Assembly: GCF_029852145.1 (NCBI RefSeq)
Contig: NC_079972.1
Span: 11,282,986 to 11,346,985 of the forward strand
Direction: 5' to 3'
From: Microplitis mediator
Lineage: Eukaryota; Arthropoda; Insecta; Hymenoptera; Braconidae
DNA length: 64,000 nt
Shown: positions 1 through 11,700 of the stretch, in pieces
How positions within the stretch are numbered: position 1 is the first letter of the stretch
How the letters are laid out: every line of letters starts with the position of its first letter
Translations under genes and position numbers: made by a program
The notes under the pieces: model-generated
Database searches by the model: none
What the model saw: only the letters and a program-made list of their open reading frames with translations
Told to the model about the DNA's origin: nothing

Positions 1-3000
1 TTTAATGAAACTCATTAGAGTTAATAATTTTAATAAAACTAAAATTGATTTAAACAGACATTAAATTTAATTAGAGTAATAAACAGTTGATAATTGGGCC
101 GACTAGGCCGGTTATATTTAAGAATTAAAAGAAAAGAAAAAGGTAATAAAAATAATCGCTCGAATTAATTCGGCGGAGGATACACTGCTGTCTAATTACG
201 CTGACCATAGCGGTAATGACGGTAGTTTTTTTACTTTTTCGAGTCCTTAGTATATATATCATAACCGACGATCTTGAGAGCTCTGCATTAAGACTCTTCC
301 GGTTTCCAAGCGCGGACACTCTCTCTCTCCTCATTCCATTCGTTTGTTCCACTCGTCAGCGGCGTTATCAAAATCTCACGGTTCGGTATTTATTTAATTT
401 TTTTTTTTTTTAACCACTTGTACGTGAATGCCAGCGGAATATTGTTTATTTTATTATACATTGTTGTTACAGGAATTAAATGGTAAAACATTTATCGATG
501 ATATTTTATATTCAATTAAATATTACACGTTTATATAAATAATATATATATATATCTGTGTATGGATATTATAGCCGGTACAGTGGCTCACCGTTTTCAA
601 ACACGTTCAATGATTCGTTGGTGGTTTTCTGCGTTGAACCTCCAACCGCCAGTCAATTGATATTAATTCCCGATTGGCAATTAAGCGGCCCAACTATGGA
701 ACAGAGCCGACTAATATCGAAAATTTCTATCGCACGGGAATAACAATTGTTGCTCGTACTCATACAAATACCGATACCACTTTACATATATTTAAAACCT
801 ACCTCATATAGCTGTATATATATATATCATCCCCTACAGCAGTATCCTATTGTCTACTAATATATATGTACATGATACCGTGCAGTCATTACGAAATTTT
901 TACCAGTAGCTTTTTTGTAATCCAGCAAAATGTAAATATAAAACTCCAAATTTTACGAGAGAAAAAAAAATTTGAGCATAAAAAGATAATTTAGCCGACG
1001 GTAAGTTTGTGAGGTTAATGACTTTAAAAAAAGAAGTTAGTCAAATAAATAATTTGGCATGTTACTTTGGTGTAGTCATTAACAAGCTTTAAAGACTCTG
1101 AAAAAGTTTTCGATGAGAATCATTAATACCGATCTTTTCATATATTAACACCGCGGGCAAAAAAGTATCTTTGTGCAATTTGTGAACACTCTTGTCATGT
1201 TTTTGTCACTTATCTCTGACCTGAAATCTACTTTGCTCGTTCGGTTTACAATCTGACGATCAGTCGGATAAGCTGGTAAAATTAGTAAAACTTTTTTATG
1301 GGAAAAAAAAAATAATACCGACAAAGAAAATAAATAGGATGGATAAAAAATAATGGGATGGGACTGAAAAAATACGGTCGACACAAGGTGGACATAGCAG
1401 TCGTCGAGTAGCTCGACCAAGTTGTTGGGTATTTCGTCGAGCAAATAACACAGACATGGACACATACATAAATATACATACAATGGTACTACTGTATAAA
1501 CATTGTGTCCCGGTGAGTGGAATTCAATTCGATTAGGCGAGAATGGCGATCATCGACTGGAGTATCTCCGCCGACCGCCGTACTCTGTTCTCGGTGTACA
1601 GCGAATTTTCCGGGCGATAGGGTTGTACTAGCCATTAGCCGTTCCCCGAGAATCCGACTGCATCAGCAAATAACGTACACACACACGCACAATCAAACAA
1701 CCCGACTATGCTATTACTGTATCAACAGAGATGGAGAATAAGTAAGAGAGAGAATTCCTCCCATTTGCTAATCCAGCCTAATGGCACAGAATAAATTACG
1801 CTCCTCATTCTAACGACGAGGACATGCACAATTTTTTTTTACAATCTTAATACTCCAATATGAATATCGTCATCGCGAGAACGGACAAGAGGAGAATGGG
1901 AAAAAATTATAAGCTAAAAAAAAAGTAAAACTAAAGAATATAAAAACGTGAATCGCGTCATGTTCATCAGAGTGAAGTGCAGCGGCACCGACGGTCTATT
2001 CTCCCTGGAATGTAAATGGTCGGATACATCCCATCGGGGGTTTGCCGGCGTATGACCAGTCGTATGTAAATCGCTGAAGCATATACAGACACTGTATATG
2101 TGTATACATATATTTCGTAGATATTCCCGTCACACGCGCCGTTGTATCTGCCTATATATCCATGGATGCGCGAGCCCAAACGAAAATGCGTTATTCGTGC
2201 GCTGAATATTTCTTCAGAGTTGAATCCACTAAGCGGAAGCAGCTCCTACGAAGAGGAAGAGATTGTAATCCACGAGTTATCCCGCGCGCGAAAAACGTAC
2301 CGATTGTATAAATATCTGTGCATATATATATATACATTTATATATTGTACGTATGAATGTACATTGGTTGGGTTGGTATATACCTTCCGTTTCTCTTTAC
2401 TCTCACCCTCCCTGTGAATTTTTTTCATTTTCAATACATACATTTTACCTCCTCGGTGCCTATCGAATTTAAAATCGCTTATTCTTGGTGAGATGTGTAT
2501 ATATAAAAAGCTTTTGGCTTTGTTCAATTTTACCCTCGACTACTTCTGAATAATATGTCTAGAATTTTTTAATATCATATGAAATACATTTTGAATTTTT
2601 TCACTCACACCAAATACATTACCAATATTCGTACTAATTTTTTTTTAATGCAATTACATTTATTATGTAGAATAAAAATAAAGATGAGAATCGGGCTTAA
2701 TTTTTTTAACAAGGATTTTTCTCTTCAGAATGGATAAACAATTTGAAACATTTCGCAGCAGGGCTTCAGTACAGTGACTGAGTTAAATCCCGGAGATTTA
2801 AGCTAAACCAAATCAGTGTCCCTCACCCTTATATAAGGTTTATAATACTCACAGATGCTCATATCGATCCGTCCTAGTGAGGGGGAGGAGTGGGTGGAAA
2901 AGGAGCATCAGAGGAGGAATGGGAGTAAGAGGAGGCACACACTACATACGAGAGAAGCCTCTGCAGGCTCGTAAAATCCACCAAGTCGAAGATTTACTCT

Positions 3001-4403
3001 CCGGGATCGGTCGCTTCATTGCCAATAAACCGAGCGAGAAAGAGAGCACGACGGTAGTAGCCTTCCTAATCGTCTCTCGCAACTCTTTAAGCCTCAATTC
3101 CTGTGTATATGACAGAGAAAGCTCGAGAAAAACCGTAAAAGACGACAACTACCACTACGAGCGGCCATCAGTAGCCGAGCAAATGATAAAGAAGGATAAA
3201 AGAACAGCGAGATAGCAAAGTAGAATAATAGCAGTAGTATTAGTATTAGTAGTAGCAGTAGTAGTAGAAGTAGCAGTAGTATAAAATCGTCGTTGTCGTT
3301 AATAAGTGGAAATGCGTGGCCCACCATTGGGCTTTCGAGTCTATACTACTCGCATGCTCGTTTGAGTTTCAACGAGAATCACAAATACCGTAGACGAAGA
3401 AGAGACCCATACGGAATAGAAAAAAGAGTAGAGCACACACACACACACAGAAAGTACCACTACTGTGCTGCAATGTAGGGCAGTAGATGTGCAGTGTAGA
3501 GAGCAGTATACAGGCAAACGACTCGATAACGTTCCTTCAAGAAACGAAGGCAAATTAAATTTCCCATCTCTTTTTCTTTCACTCACACTCGTTAGCTATA
3601 TATCTTTTATATACATTCGTCGAGAAATACTCTTCTTTTACGTGTTTCTCTCTCTCACTACTACTGTATATATATACCGACTGCACTCCTCGTCTGTTTT
3701 GTTGACGTCAACTACCTCTCGTAGACGTTTTTCCCTCGAGTATCTGTCTTCTTACTCGCAATACTCTTTTTTTGTTCGCTTTCGTCTTGACGACTACGAC
3801 GAGTACGCGGCTTCACCGTCTACTTGACGGCGGCTTCTTTTTGGCAATCAAACGAGCAAGAACCCACGACTGGTGCAGTTTCCGCAAACCAACTACCAGG
3901 GCCTCCGACGTGCCTGCTGATGCCTCGTGCTGCTGCTGCTGTATACTTAACTGCTGTTGGATGCTCTACTGCTGCTGCTACTGCTGCTATATACTCTCTT
4001 TACTCTGTTCGCAAAACCGCAACCCAAAACTTGATGTGCCTTCAACAAGAAGGGCGCCGAGAGAAAAGACCGCTGCGGAATATACACAAGAGTAGCGGAG
4101 ATTCTACCACATTATGTACATATATACACATATATACTAAAGAGTAATGTTGCTACTTATATACATATCTTATTCTGCCGTAGGTATGCCTTCGCCCCCG
4201 TGTTTTACCCACCGACGAACGTTCTGGCACATTTGCCTAACCACGTTACCGAAACCCGATTCTAACTTGCTTTACGATCCGTGCTATTTAATACTATTCA
4301 AACTATGTACATTTGTCTTTTCTGCAACACCGTGACCATATTATTCTTACCAATAATTAATATACTTAATAATAATTTTTAAAACTCTTCCTTAATTTTA
4401 CAG
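1..4403. other. Intergenic DNA, no supported gene
   Basis: AT-rich DNA with short open frames that carry no domain and no consistent splice structure. It contains an (AGT)n-like microsatellite (3219-3281) and (CTG)n-like runs (about 3925-3995) that create long but artefactual Ala/Leu/Cys frames. A 12-bp palindrome, GTTGACGTCAAC, sits at 3701-3712 and contains a CRE-like core. I see no tRNA or transposon ends. Confidence 0.6.
3219..3281. repeat. (AGT)n-like microsatellite
   Basis: Imperfect AGT/AGC/AAT trinucleotide run in presumed intergenic DNA. It gives rise to artefactual Leu-rich frames on the minus strand. Confidence 0.85.
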
Positions 4404-4516
4404 ATGAGCGGAAAAAGAACGAGAAGTTTCGAGTGCGCAGTTCACCATCGTGACAGAGAAGTCTACTCCGAAAATGATTTCCATCTTCTGATTCACGAGC
4501 CCCCACTTTTCCACAG
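4404..4516 (+). CDS. Possible alternative first coding exon of the rhomboid gene
   Basis: A 113-bp block lies between a good acceptor (ttaattttacag) and a good donor (CACAG|gtgaga). It opens exactly with ATG and stays open for 37 codons with a charged, His-rich composition (MSGKRTRSFECAVHHRDREVY...). It leaves phase 2, the same as exon 1 at 8599-8798, so splicing to 13922 would keep the rhomboid frame. I see no domain in it. It could instead belong to an unrelated transcript or be a chance exon-like block; one phase match in three is expected by chance. Confidence 0.33.
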
Positions 4517-6443
4517 GTGAGAGACTTTTATAAATATCTGTTCACACAAGATAAGGCCGTAGCTATTAAACCGACGATGACTACGACAAGTAAAAATATA
4601 CTTTAGTGAAGACGCGTAATAGTATTGAAAATATTATGGAGACAGGATATTCAAAGCAGGTAACACATCAACGATAGGAGAGGGAGAAAACGACCTTACT
4701 CATATATATTCGCGATACACGTACTGAGCTATAGAATATGTAGCACTTTTCGAGTTTGTGTAACATTTTCCCTGAGGGTAGACTTTTCTTCTGATGGCTC
4801 TTGGTTGTTACATTCCTCTTCTCGAAGCCCATCTGGAGACTTTTTTTTTTACTGGTGTCTCCTGGACCCTTGCGAGACATCTCCACGCGCGTCTACATAA
4901 ACGCGAGTATACCAAGCCAGACTATGTAAATTGCTTGAGAGTAACTTGAGGAAACTGTTGTCGTCGTTTCTCGTACTCTACTAACCATCACACGCGAACA
5001 GCATTCAAAGTGACTAGTTCTCTCTCTCTCTCACTCTCATTCTCTCCCTTTATATATGTGTATCAACTATTCTACACGTTGAATACTAGACAGAGAGCGA
5101 AAGATTAAATCGACAACATACATCTCGTGACGTCTCTCTCTCGCATTAGACACAACATGGCTGTGCACTTTCCCGGACAGCCGTGACGACACTTAACCAT
5201 AATGTGTCCCCGAGGAAAAGACGAACGAAAAAAAAAACTAACAAACTATATCAACATTTGTCATTAAATTCCCGTTGCTCAATTGATCTTTTTTAACGAG
5301 AACAAAAAAGTGTTAACTTTTTTTGTATATTTGTCATGGGACTTTTAAAACATCATGGATATTTTACGCCTATTTTTTAACATATTCCCCTCATAATCTT
5401 TTCCCTATACTCACATCAAGTGGCTGTAAATTTTGACTTGGGTCTAATATACATTCAGACCTGTCGTTAGCGCGTCTTTTTTTGTTTCCCGTTAAAAAAA
5501 AAAATTCTAAAAGACCTATAACTGGATACGTTTTATTCGATCGTAAAAAAAATAGAGACATTATAATTTTTTTAATACTTTGAGGATTAATAATATAGAT
5601 AAATATATTTATTGGATAATGGGTCTCTTAAAAAAAAAACATTTCGTGTTTAAAGTCGATCAAAAGCTTACCGGGTGGTCACAAAGTGTGTACTCGCGGT
5701 CACATTCCTCCGCTTTTCATTTTCAACTAAACAAGACTTATATATGTATGGATATATATGTGTACCTTTAAAAGAGTAGAGCAGTAGAGAGCAAAGCAAG
5801 AACGTAAATTTAAAAACTCGCAGTAATACACACATATATATATAAATACATATGTATAAGAGAGAAAAAAATCATGACGATCGTCAGTAAAGCGGCAACG
5901 ACTTTGTCGATGAATTTTTCTCTATAATACCGGTCATATTGTCCCACTGTTTCCATTGTATACCAGCCTCCGTTTAGCTGCCTCAGGAGTTACAAAGATG
6001 GGACATCAAAGGTCGCACAAGCCAGAAAAAAATATACGAACGGATCGACTTTGCAGCAAACGAATAAATTATATATTTATACCAACGTATTAGTAAGTTT
6101 TTTTGGTTCTATTTTTTTTTCTTTCCTGCAACATGAATTTTATATAACAACGCACATAAAAGAGTAGTCGAGGACAAATGGAGCATTTTTTAAACGGAAT
6201 TTCCAGAGAAAATAACATCTCACCTATTGGTGAGCACGTTTCAATCCGTTGAGTCACGTACAAAACTTACCTACCCCTAACGACTTTCACTGCTGCCCTT
6301 GGACTCACGTTTGCTTCCATAGTTTCGTCGTTATCTTCTTGAAGATGTCTCAACTTCCTGCAATTTGTGCCGAGTTTCTTGAAGATTAAAATACTAATAT
6401 ATTGATCATCAAATTTTGCCAAACGTGCTTGCATGGATGCACA

Positions 6444-7006
6444 CACAGTAAAAAACTAATCGTAAAAGTGTAAAAAAAGCGTGTGTTAAAATTCTGAGTG
6501 TTGAATTTTTAACACTTATGTGTTAATTTAACACACAGTATTTATCTTATTTGAACCGTCGCAATCGATTGAATTTTTAACACACAAAAGTGTTATTTTA
6601 TTCGAAAGTAACACACAAAATATGTTAACAATAATGTCGACCATTACAAAAGAATCCTTGGAAAATTTTTTACTTTTAACATATACGCGTGTGACTTTTT
6701 CAACACTCACGACATGTTAAAGTAACATATAAATAAGTGTAAAACGCTCGTTTTATACACAGAGAAAAAAGTTATCTTGAGTCAAGAAAATATTTTGGAA
6801 GAATATTTGGAAGTTTTCGGGAACCAAATCAAGATTTTCTTGAGCCAAAAGAATTTTTCTTGGTCGGAGAAGATTTCTACTTTATTTGAGAAAATTTAGG
6901 TTTCCAAAAAAATTTTCTTGAATCAAAAATATTTACCTTCAGGTGAGAATTTTTTTTTTCTGTGTACACGATATGTGTTGATTTTAACAAATTCTTTTTT
7001 ACTGTG
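6444..7006. mobile_element. Non-autonomous element, AACACA family, copy 1, with an internal MITE
   Basis: The ends are inverted (CACAGTAAAAAA / TTTTTTACTGTG) and the body is rich in AACACA/TGTGTT. The left 300 bases are homologous, in reverse orientation, to 49848-50182, including the shared AAACGAGCG-type end and the TIR with CTAATCG/CGAATCG. A 207-bp MITE (6758-6964) interrupts it. There is no coding capacity. The superfamily is not assigned. Confidence 0.65.
6758..6964. mobile_element. TA-flanked MITE, TCTTG/CAAGA family, copy a
   Basis: The TIRs are CACAGAGAAAAAA and TTTTTTTTTCTGTG, directly flanked by TA on both sides (6756-6757, 6965-6966). The interior holds the motifs TTATCTTGAGTCAAGAAAAT and TTTTCTTGAATCAAAA. 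A TA duplication suggests the Tc1/mariner superfamily, and there is no transposase frame. Related copies are at 21378-21621, 45494-46034 and 62977-63370. Confidence 0.7.
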
Positions 7007-8142
7007 CAGAAAAAAAATTTTTTTGCCTCAAAAAACTTTTTCTTACTCCAGAAATTTTTTTTCTGTGGATTAAAAAATTGTCAGCATAGTGATAAAATAT
7101 TAAAAAAAAAAATTTCTTGAAACGTTTATCGAGTTTGGATAAAATTTATGGTAAATTTAATGCGGCTCAATTATACGGTGGCACACTTTGATTGTGGTGC
7201 CATTGATTGACGCACTATTTTGTCGCTCAGCGGGACGTAAAGACGGATAACAACCGACGTATTAAATTATCCGTAAGTTATATAATATGTGCACCCGCCC
7301 TCGGTCCATTTTGCGGCACGCTCTCCGTATATCTTTTTGGTTTTATTAATCGGAGTAGAAAGTCTCCAAGTTAATGGAGGCATGAAAGAGCCATGACAGA
7401 AGCTGCAAGAAAGTCTACACATACATCTCATCTATATGTATAATATACATGCATACATACATATACTAGACTAGATTTTATATATAAATGTGTATAAAAG
7501 ACGTAGGGTGTGCGTTTTAGCTGCTCCGAATTCACCACCTGGGCACTTCCCGCGGTGTGTAAGCCCATAAAAAGGACTAGTGGACCCATTCCAGTGGTCA
7601 ACCGTGAAAATTAAATAATAAATAGCCGTCTTTTAGACTTGACCTTATATACAAGATTTTATCTCATATACTAGGAGTTAAAAATTAATTCCAAAAAATT
7701 AGTCAACAATAAAAAATGATGATAATAAATTGGAAATAAAAAACAAATGTCACTTAAAAAGTCACAAACTTATGAAAAAAAAAAAAAAAAAAAAAAAAAT
7801 TCACCAGGGAGTAATAAATTCACCAGACAGTAGACAATATGCGTGTATATAATATAGAGTGTAGTGCAGGGCAAGAATAACAAAGTAGTTGACAAAAACG
7901 TCTTAGAATAGCTGTATCAACAAACGTCGTATAACACGTCCGACGGCTGAGAGCCGAATGCCAGTTGGCCTTTGATGTCTTACGAAGAGCGACGAAAATT
8001 TAGCAGCTGAGCTATTGGTGGCAGCTCTACCCCCACGTTCGCTCAACCCCATCATCATCCAATAGAGAGCGCTCCCGAGTCCCCTCTACCTCGAGCGCGT
8101 GTACACCCACGCCCGCCACTACTCGTGGGCTCTCGCGCCAAG

Positions 8143-8170
8143 TCAGTCGGTCAGTCCACTCGGTCACTCA
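8143..8170 (+). promoter_or_regulatory. Candidate initiator cluster for the rhomboid 5' UTR
   Basis: A GC- and CpG-rich stretch (about 8030-8240) stands out from the AT-rich surroundings 350-570 bases upstream of the start codon. It contains two copies of TCAGTC (8143-8148, 8151-8156) and a further TCAGT at about 8168. TCAGTY is the insect initiator consensus. No clear TATA box is placed 25-30 bases upstream. The transcription start is an inference from composition and motif only. Confidence 0.3.
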
Positions 8171-8598
8171 GTAAGCCCGTGGCGCCCTAAGAGAAGGGAC
8201 GTACGAGAGACGTACGTGCGTACGGCGGGCCTCTGAGGAGAGACAAATAAAAGGTGAAGAGCAACTGGCACTCCCGTGTCGTTCGCTCTTTGCCTGTCAA
8301 ACTCAACCACCGTTATCTCGTAAAATAAGTATCAGTCAATGACTCATCAGTCATTTCACAACAATCCGCATTACCTAATTGTCGCGGGTTTACATATTTT
8401 TTTTTAATTTTTATTCTCTTGCCGACGGTATTAATGCGACCGCACTTTAAATCACGTGTGCTCCATACACGTGCGCATATGTGTCAGTGTATTGTTTATT
8501 TATTATTGATGTTTGTTGTTGATAAATCAATTGAAGTAATTAAGTGGGGTAATAATTAATAACAGCAACAACCAGTGAAATAATATTTCGGCGGAACA

Positions 8599-8798
8599 AT
8601 GTGCGTGACAACGCCACTGAGCGCCACTAAAATACTTAAGGATACGTCGCGTGGGACTGTTACAAGAACAATCGCGACGACACAAGGATTAACTTATGTT
8701 CACAATACCGGTGTGACGTCGACGACCACTACAACTGCGACGATGACGACACCTGGTAATAACGCTGATCTTGGGAGACCGCAGCACACGTCGATCAT
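8599..8798 (+). CDS. rho: rhomboid coding exon 1 (N-terminal cytosolic tail)
   Basis: This exon encodes residues 1-66 plus two bases of codon 67. The tail is Ser/Thr-rich, with a run of Thr around residues 39-47, and no domain is visible. The donor is AT|GTAAAT. An alternative GT at 8756 would shift exon 2 into an early stop, so 8798 is the frame-preserving end. The in-frame TAA at 8581 supports the ATG at 8599. This N-terminal part has no conserved motif that I recognise, so it is less certain than the catalytic exons. Confidence 0.78.
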
Positions 8799-11700
8799 GT
8801 AAATATTTATTTATATCTATATGTTTTTTTTTTTTTATAACGACTACACATTTTAATTGACATTTAAATTTAAATTTCACCGCGTAAACTGTAATGAAAC
8901 GATGTTGTGAGTATGTGCGGTGGATCCGTCTAATTTTTTTTGTCGCACGAAAATATTAGATGTTTTATTGTATTTATATACATATGTCCATTTGCGTTTA
9001 CTGAGACTCGGACTCTCACGGTGTCGGCGGGAGCACGTGTTGTTCTCTTCACACACTCCGCAATTATGTATATATATTTATAAATATATATATTTATACA
9101 CCGCGAGTGTGTCGGTTAGACACCCGACTTTAGCTTGTCTCCTTCTATTTTGAGAATTAAATACCGCGAAACGCCGACACAGGACGACGAGGTTACATAT
9201 ATATATGTATGAGGTATATAGTCATGTGTGAGTGTGAGAGAACGACAAAGTGTCTCGTGAATTAAAATGTAAAATAGCAACGAGTGTGATGCGTCATCAA
9301 TTCGTGGTGTCTATGTGTGTTTATAATATCTATATCTATATATATATATGTCATACGTACGTGCGTATATATATTTTATGTCTCGTCCGATTGTCAGTCT
9401 CTAAAGTAATTTTTATATTTGTGTACTCGGGAGAATTCAATATTGAAAAATCTCAAGTCAATAATTTATATTTGAATTGTTTTTCTTTTTTTTTTATTTA
9501 TATATATATATATATATATTTTAGTTGCGCGCGCTTTCGCATCACATATATCTGACGATCGTCGATTGTCGCATTCAAGTTATATTGTTGTTTGTGTAGT
9601 CTTTGAAAATGGCTTTACAAATATAAAAATATATATATATATATAAAAAAAAAAAGTTGAAATAACATTGAAAATTTATTTGCTTAACTTGGCGCATTCG
9701 ATTTATTTCTTTACATCTAACATTTTCAACCGCAATTTTTCATGTATATAATTTATATATGTATATGTATATATATATATATGTATATAATAAATGTACA
9801 TAGACTCTGTTACTCTATCAAAGTATAGATAGGAAGTCTTCCTGTGCTGTAGGAAAGAAAAATACAAAACTCCGTCTCTACTCCAACTCCCCGAGAAACT
9901 TTCCTTCCGCCGTCGAGCGACCACTCTTGGCAATTTTATATTTTTTCCCTTTCTTTTTGTTCATTTCATCTTTATCGAGAATCGAGATTGCAGCGCAAAA
10001 AGAAGCTCCACCAGAGCTACTTCGTAACGCATCGCGACACTTAATTTCCATAATTTTTTTTTTTACCCTTCTCTCTTTCCACCCAACACTCGTTAGAATT
10101 AATTAAAATTACATATACATATATAGATATTTTATCTACAACAGACATATATAACATACGTGTGCTCAAAGTGATTCCTGTATTCTTCATTCCTCATGCT
10201 AATTTAATCCGCGGATGTTATTACTGTTAATCCGGACATTTCAGTTTTCATTTAATCACAATTATTTTCGCGCCATCGGCCAAAGGGTATGTGCGCTCAT
10301 ATAAATATGAATATATGTAGTAGAGAGGTATGTCTGTATTTAGCTCGATCTACTTTGCTTGATCATAATCATAACTTGACCAATTTTATAGTATACAACA
10401 AATGTAATAAACGATATATGGGATCGGCTTTATGAAATTCCCGAGTGTTCCAATAATTTGAGTAATTACACTAGCGCTATTCACGGTTCAGCTCTCCCTT
10501 CCGAAATTGATAAAGCCCCACCGCGAGAAATCCCATATATATAATATAATATCTATATAATACTCTGACGATACAGCCTGGGGATCGTTTTATTTGGTTT
10601 TGAGAATTACGAGTAACAAACCGCAAAGTAAAGGCAGAGAATATAAAATCGATTGAACAATTTCCGAAGGATTTTCCGTAGTGACACTCGGGGAGTAAAA
10701 GAGAGAGAGGAAGAAAGAGTGACAGAGATTTCCACAACCTACTGGGTATTCTACTCTCAGCTGACTCGCGTCCGTCGTCGTGGCTTTTGCGAACAGGAGA
10801 GCAACGTAGAACCGAGTGAATCCAAGTCGGATGACAAGTTGGCACCTAACAAGTGACAATTACCGGTACTAACGAGCTCTGGGGGTTGGGCGAGATGCAA
10901 CCGAACGCGGGAACGAGAGGAGAAACGTAAATTCGCGGGGAAGGGATATTCAATTCCCTCTTTTCTCTCCTCTCCTCCTCTCTTATCTTTCATTTTTTTT
11001 ATTCCTCGGTCAATTCAGCTCCTATCAATAGTCTTCAATCTATTATTTTTTTGCGTAATATTTTTCTCTTGTGCTTACCCGGGATCAATATACACGCGAC
11101 CGCTGTGTAATCCATAGAGCCTCTAACGAACGTTCTGTTTTCCCGCACTGGCATTTTCTCTTTTATTTTTATTTCAATCCTACATTGCGCTTTACATATG
11201 TATGCCCATACACATATAGATAAATATATATACGGCTCTTTGGAAACTATTCACAACGACAGCATAACATTTAATACCGTCGGTGGCGCTCGGTGAATTC
11301 ACAGACGTCAAGGAGGATACATTATAAACCAGCGGAATCCGGGGCGCGCGCGGTTGGTCGCCGGATCGACCGGATAAAACGGCTACCGCTGGAGCGCCCG
11401 GCGATGATGAACGACCGTATGGTAAACCGCGTGGACCTGGTGCTATATACTATCGTCATGCTGCACAATTCTATACGTATAGACCCGGTATTACATACAT
11501 TTGCTTCTCTATAGCCTGCGAGCCTGTAATCCATATACTAATTGCCGCATCGATCGGGCATCTTTCATCCACCGAACACTCTCCCACACTACAATTCAAG
11601 TCTAAGCCCAGCCTGGCTATATTGCCTGGACAGTGACGAGCCTAAATTTCCTTTTCCCTTTTTTTATCCCCTTTGTTTCTTACTTTAATCTAGCTTAGGA

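Larger units (their letters stand above)
4517..8598. other. Upstream region of rhomboid with one nested repeat, otherwise nothing
   Basis: No gene is supported. It contains the inverted-repeat element at 6444-7006 with an insertion, a 25-base A run at 7775-7799, and the GC-rich presumed promoter/5' UTR at about 8030-8598. If 4404-4516 is a real first exon, 4517-8598 is part of a 9.4-kb intron. Confidence 0.6.

Noticed and set aside
3465..4147. Overlapping open frames of 107-120 codons before the 4404 exon
   Set aside because: Their length comes from (CTG)n-like and CT-rich DNA. Composition is dominated by Cys/Ala/Leu runs, two frames overlap in different phases, and no splice structure ties them to the exon.
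8756..8798. Alternative donor at 8756 in rhomboid exon 1
   Set aside because: Joining 8755 to 13922 gives a frame that meets a stop within a few codons, whereas 8798 keeps the rhomboid frame.
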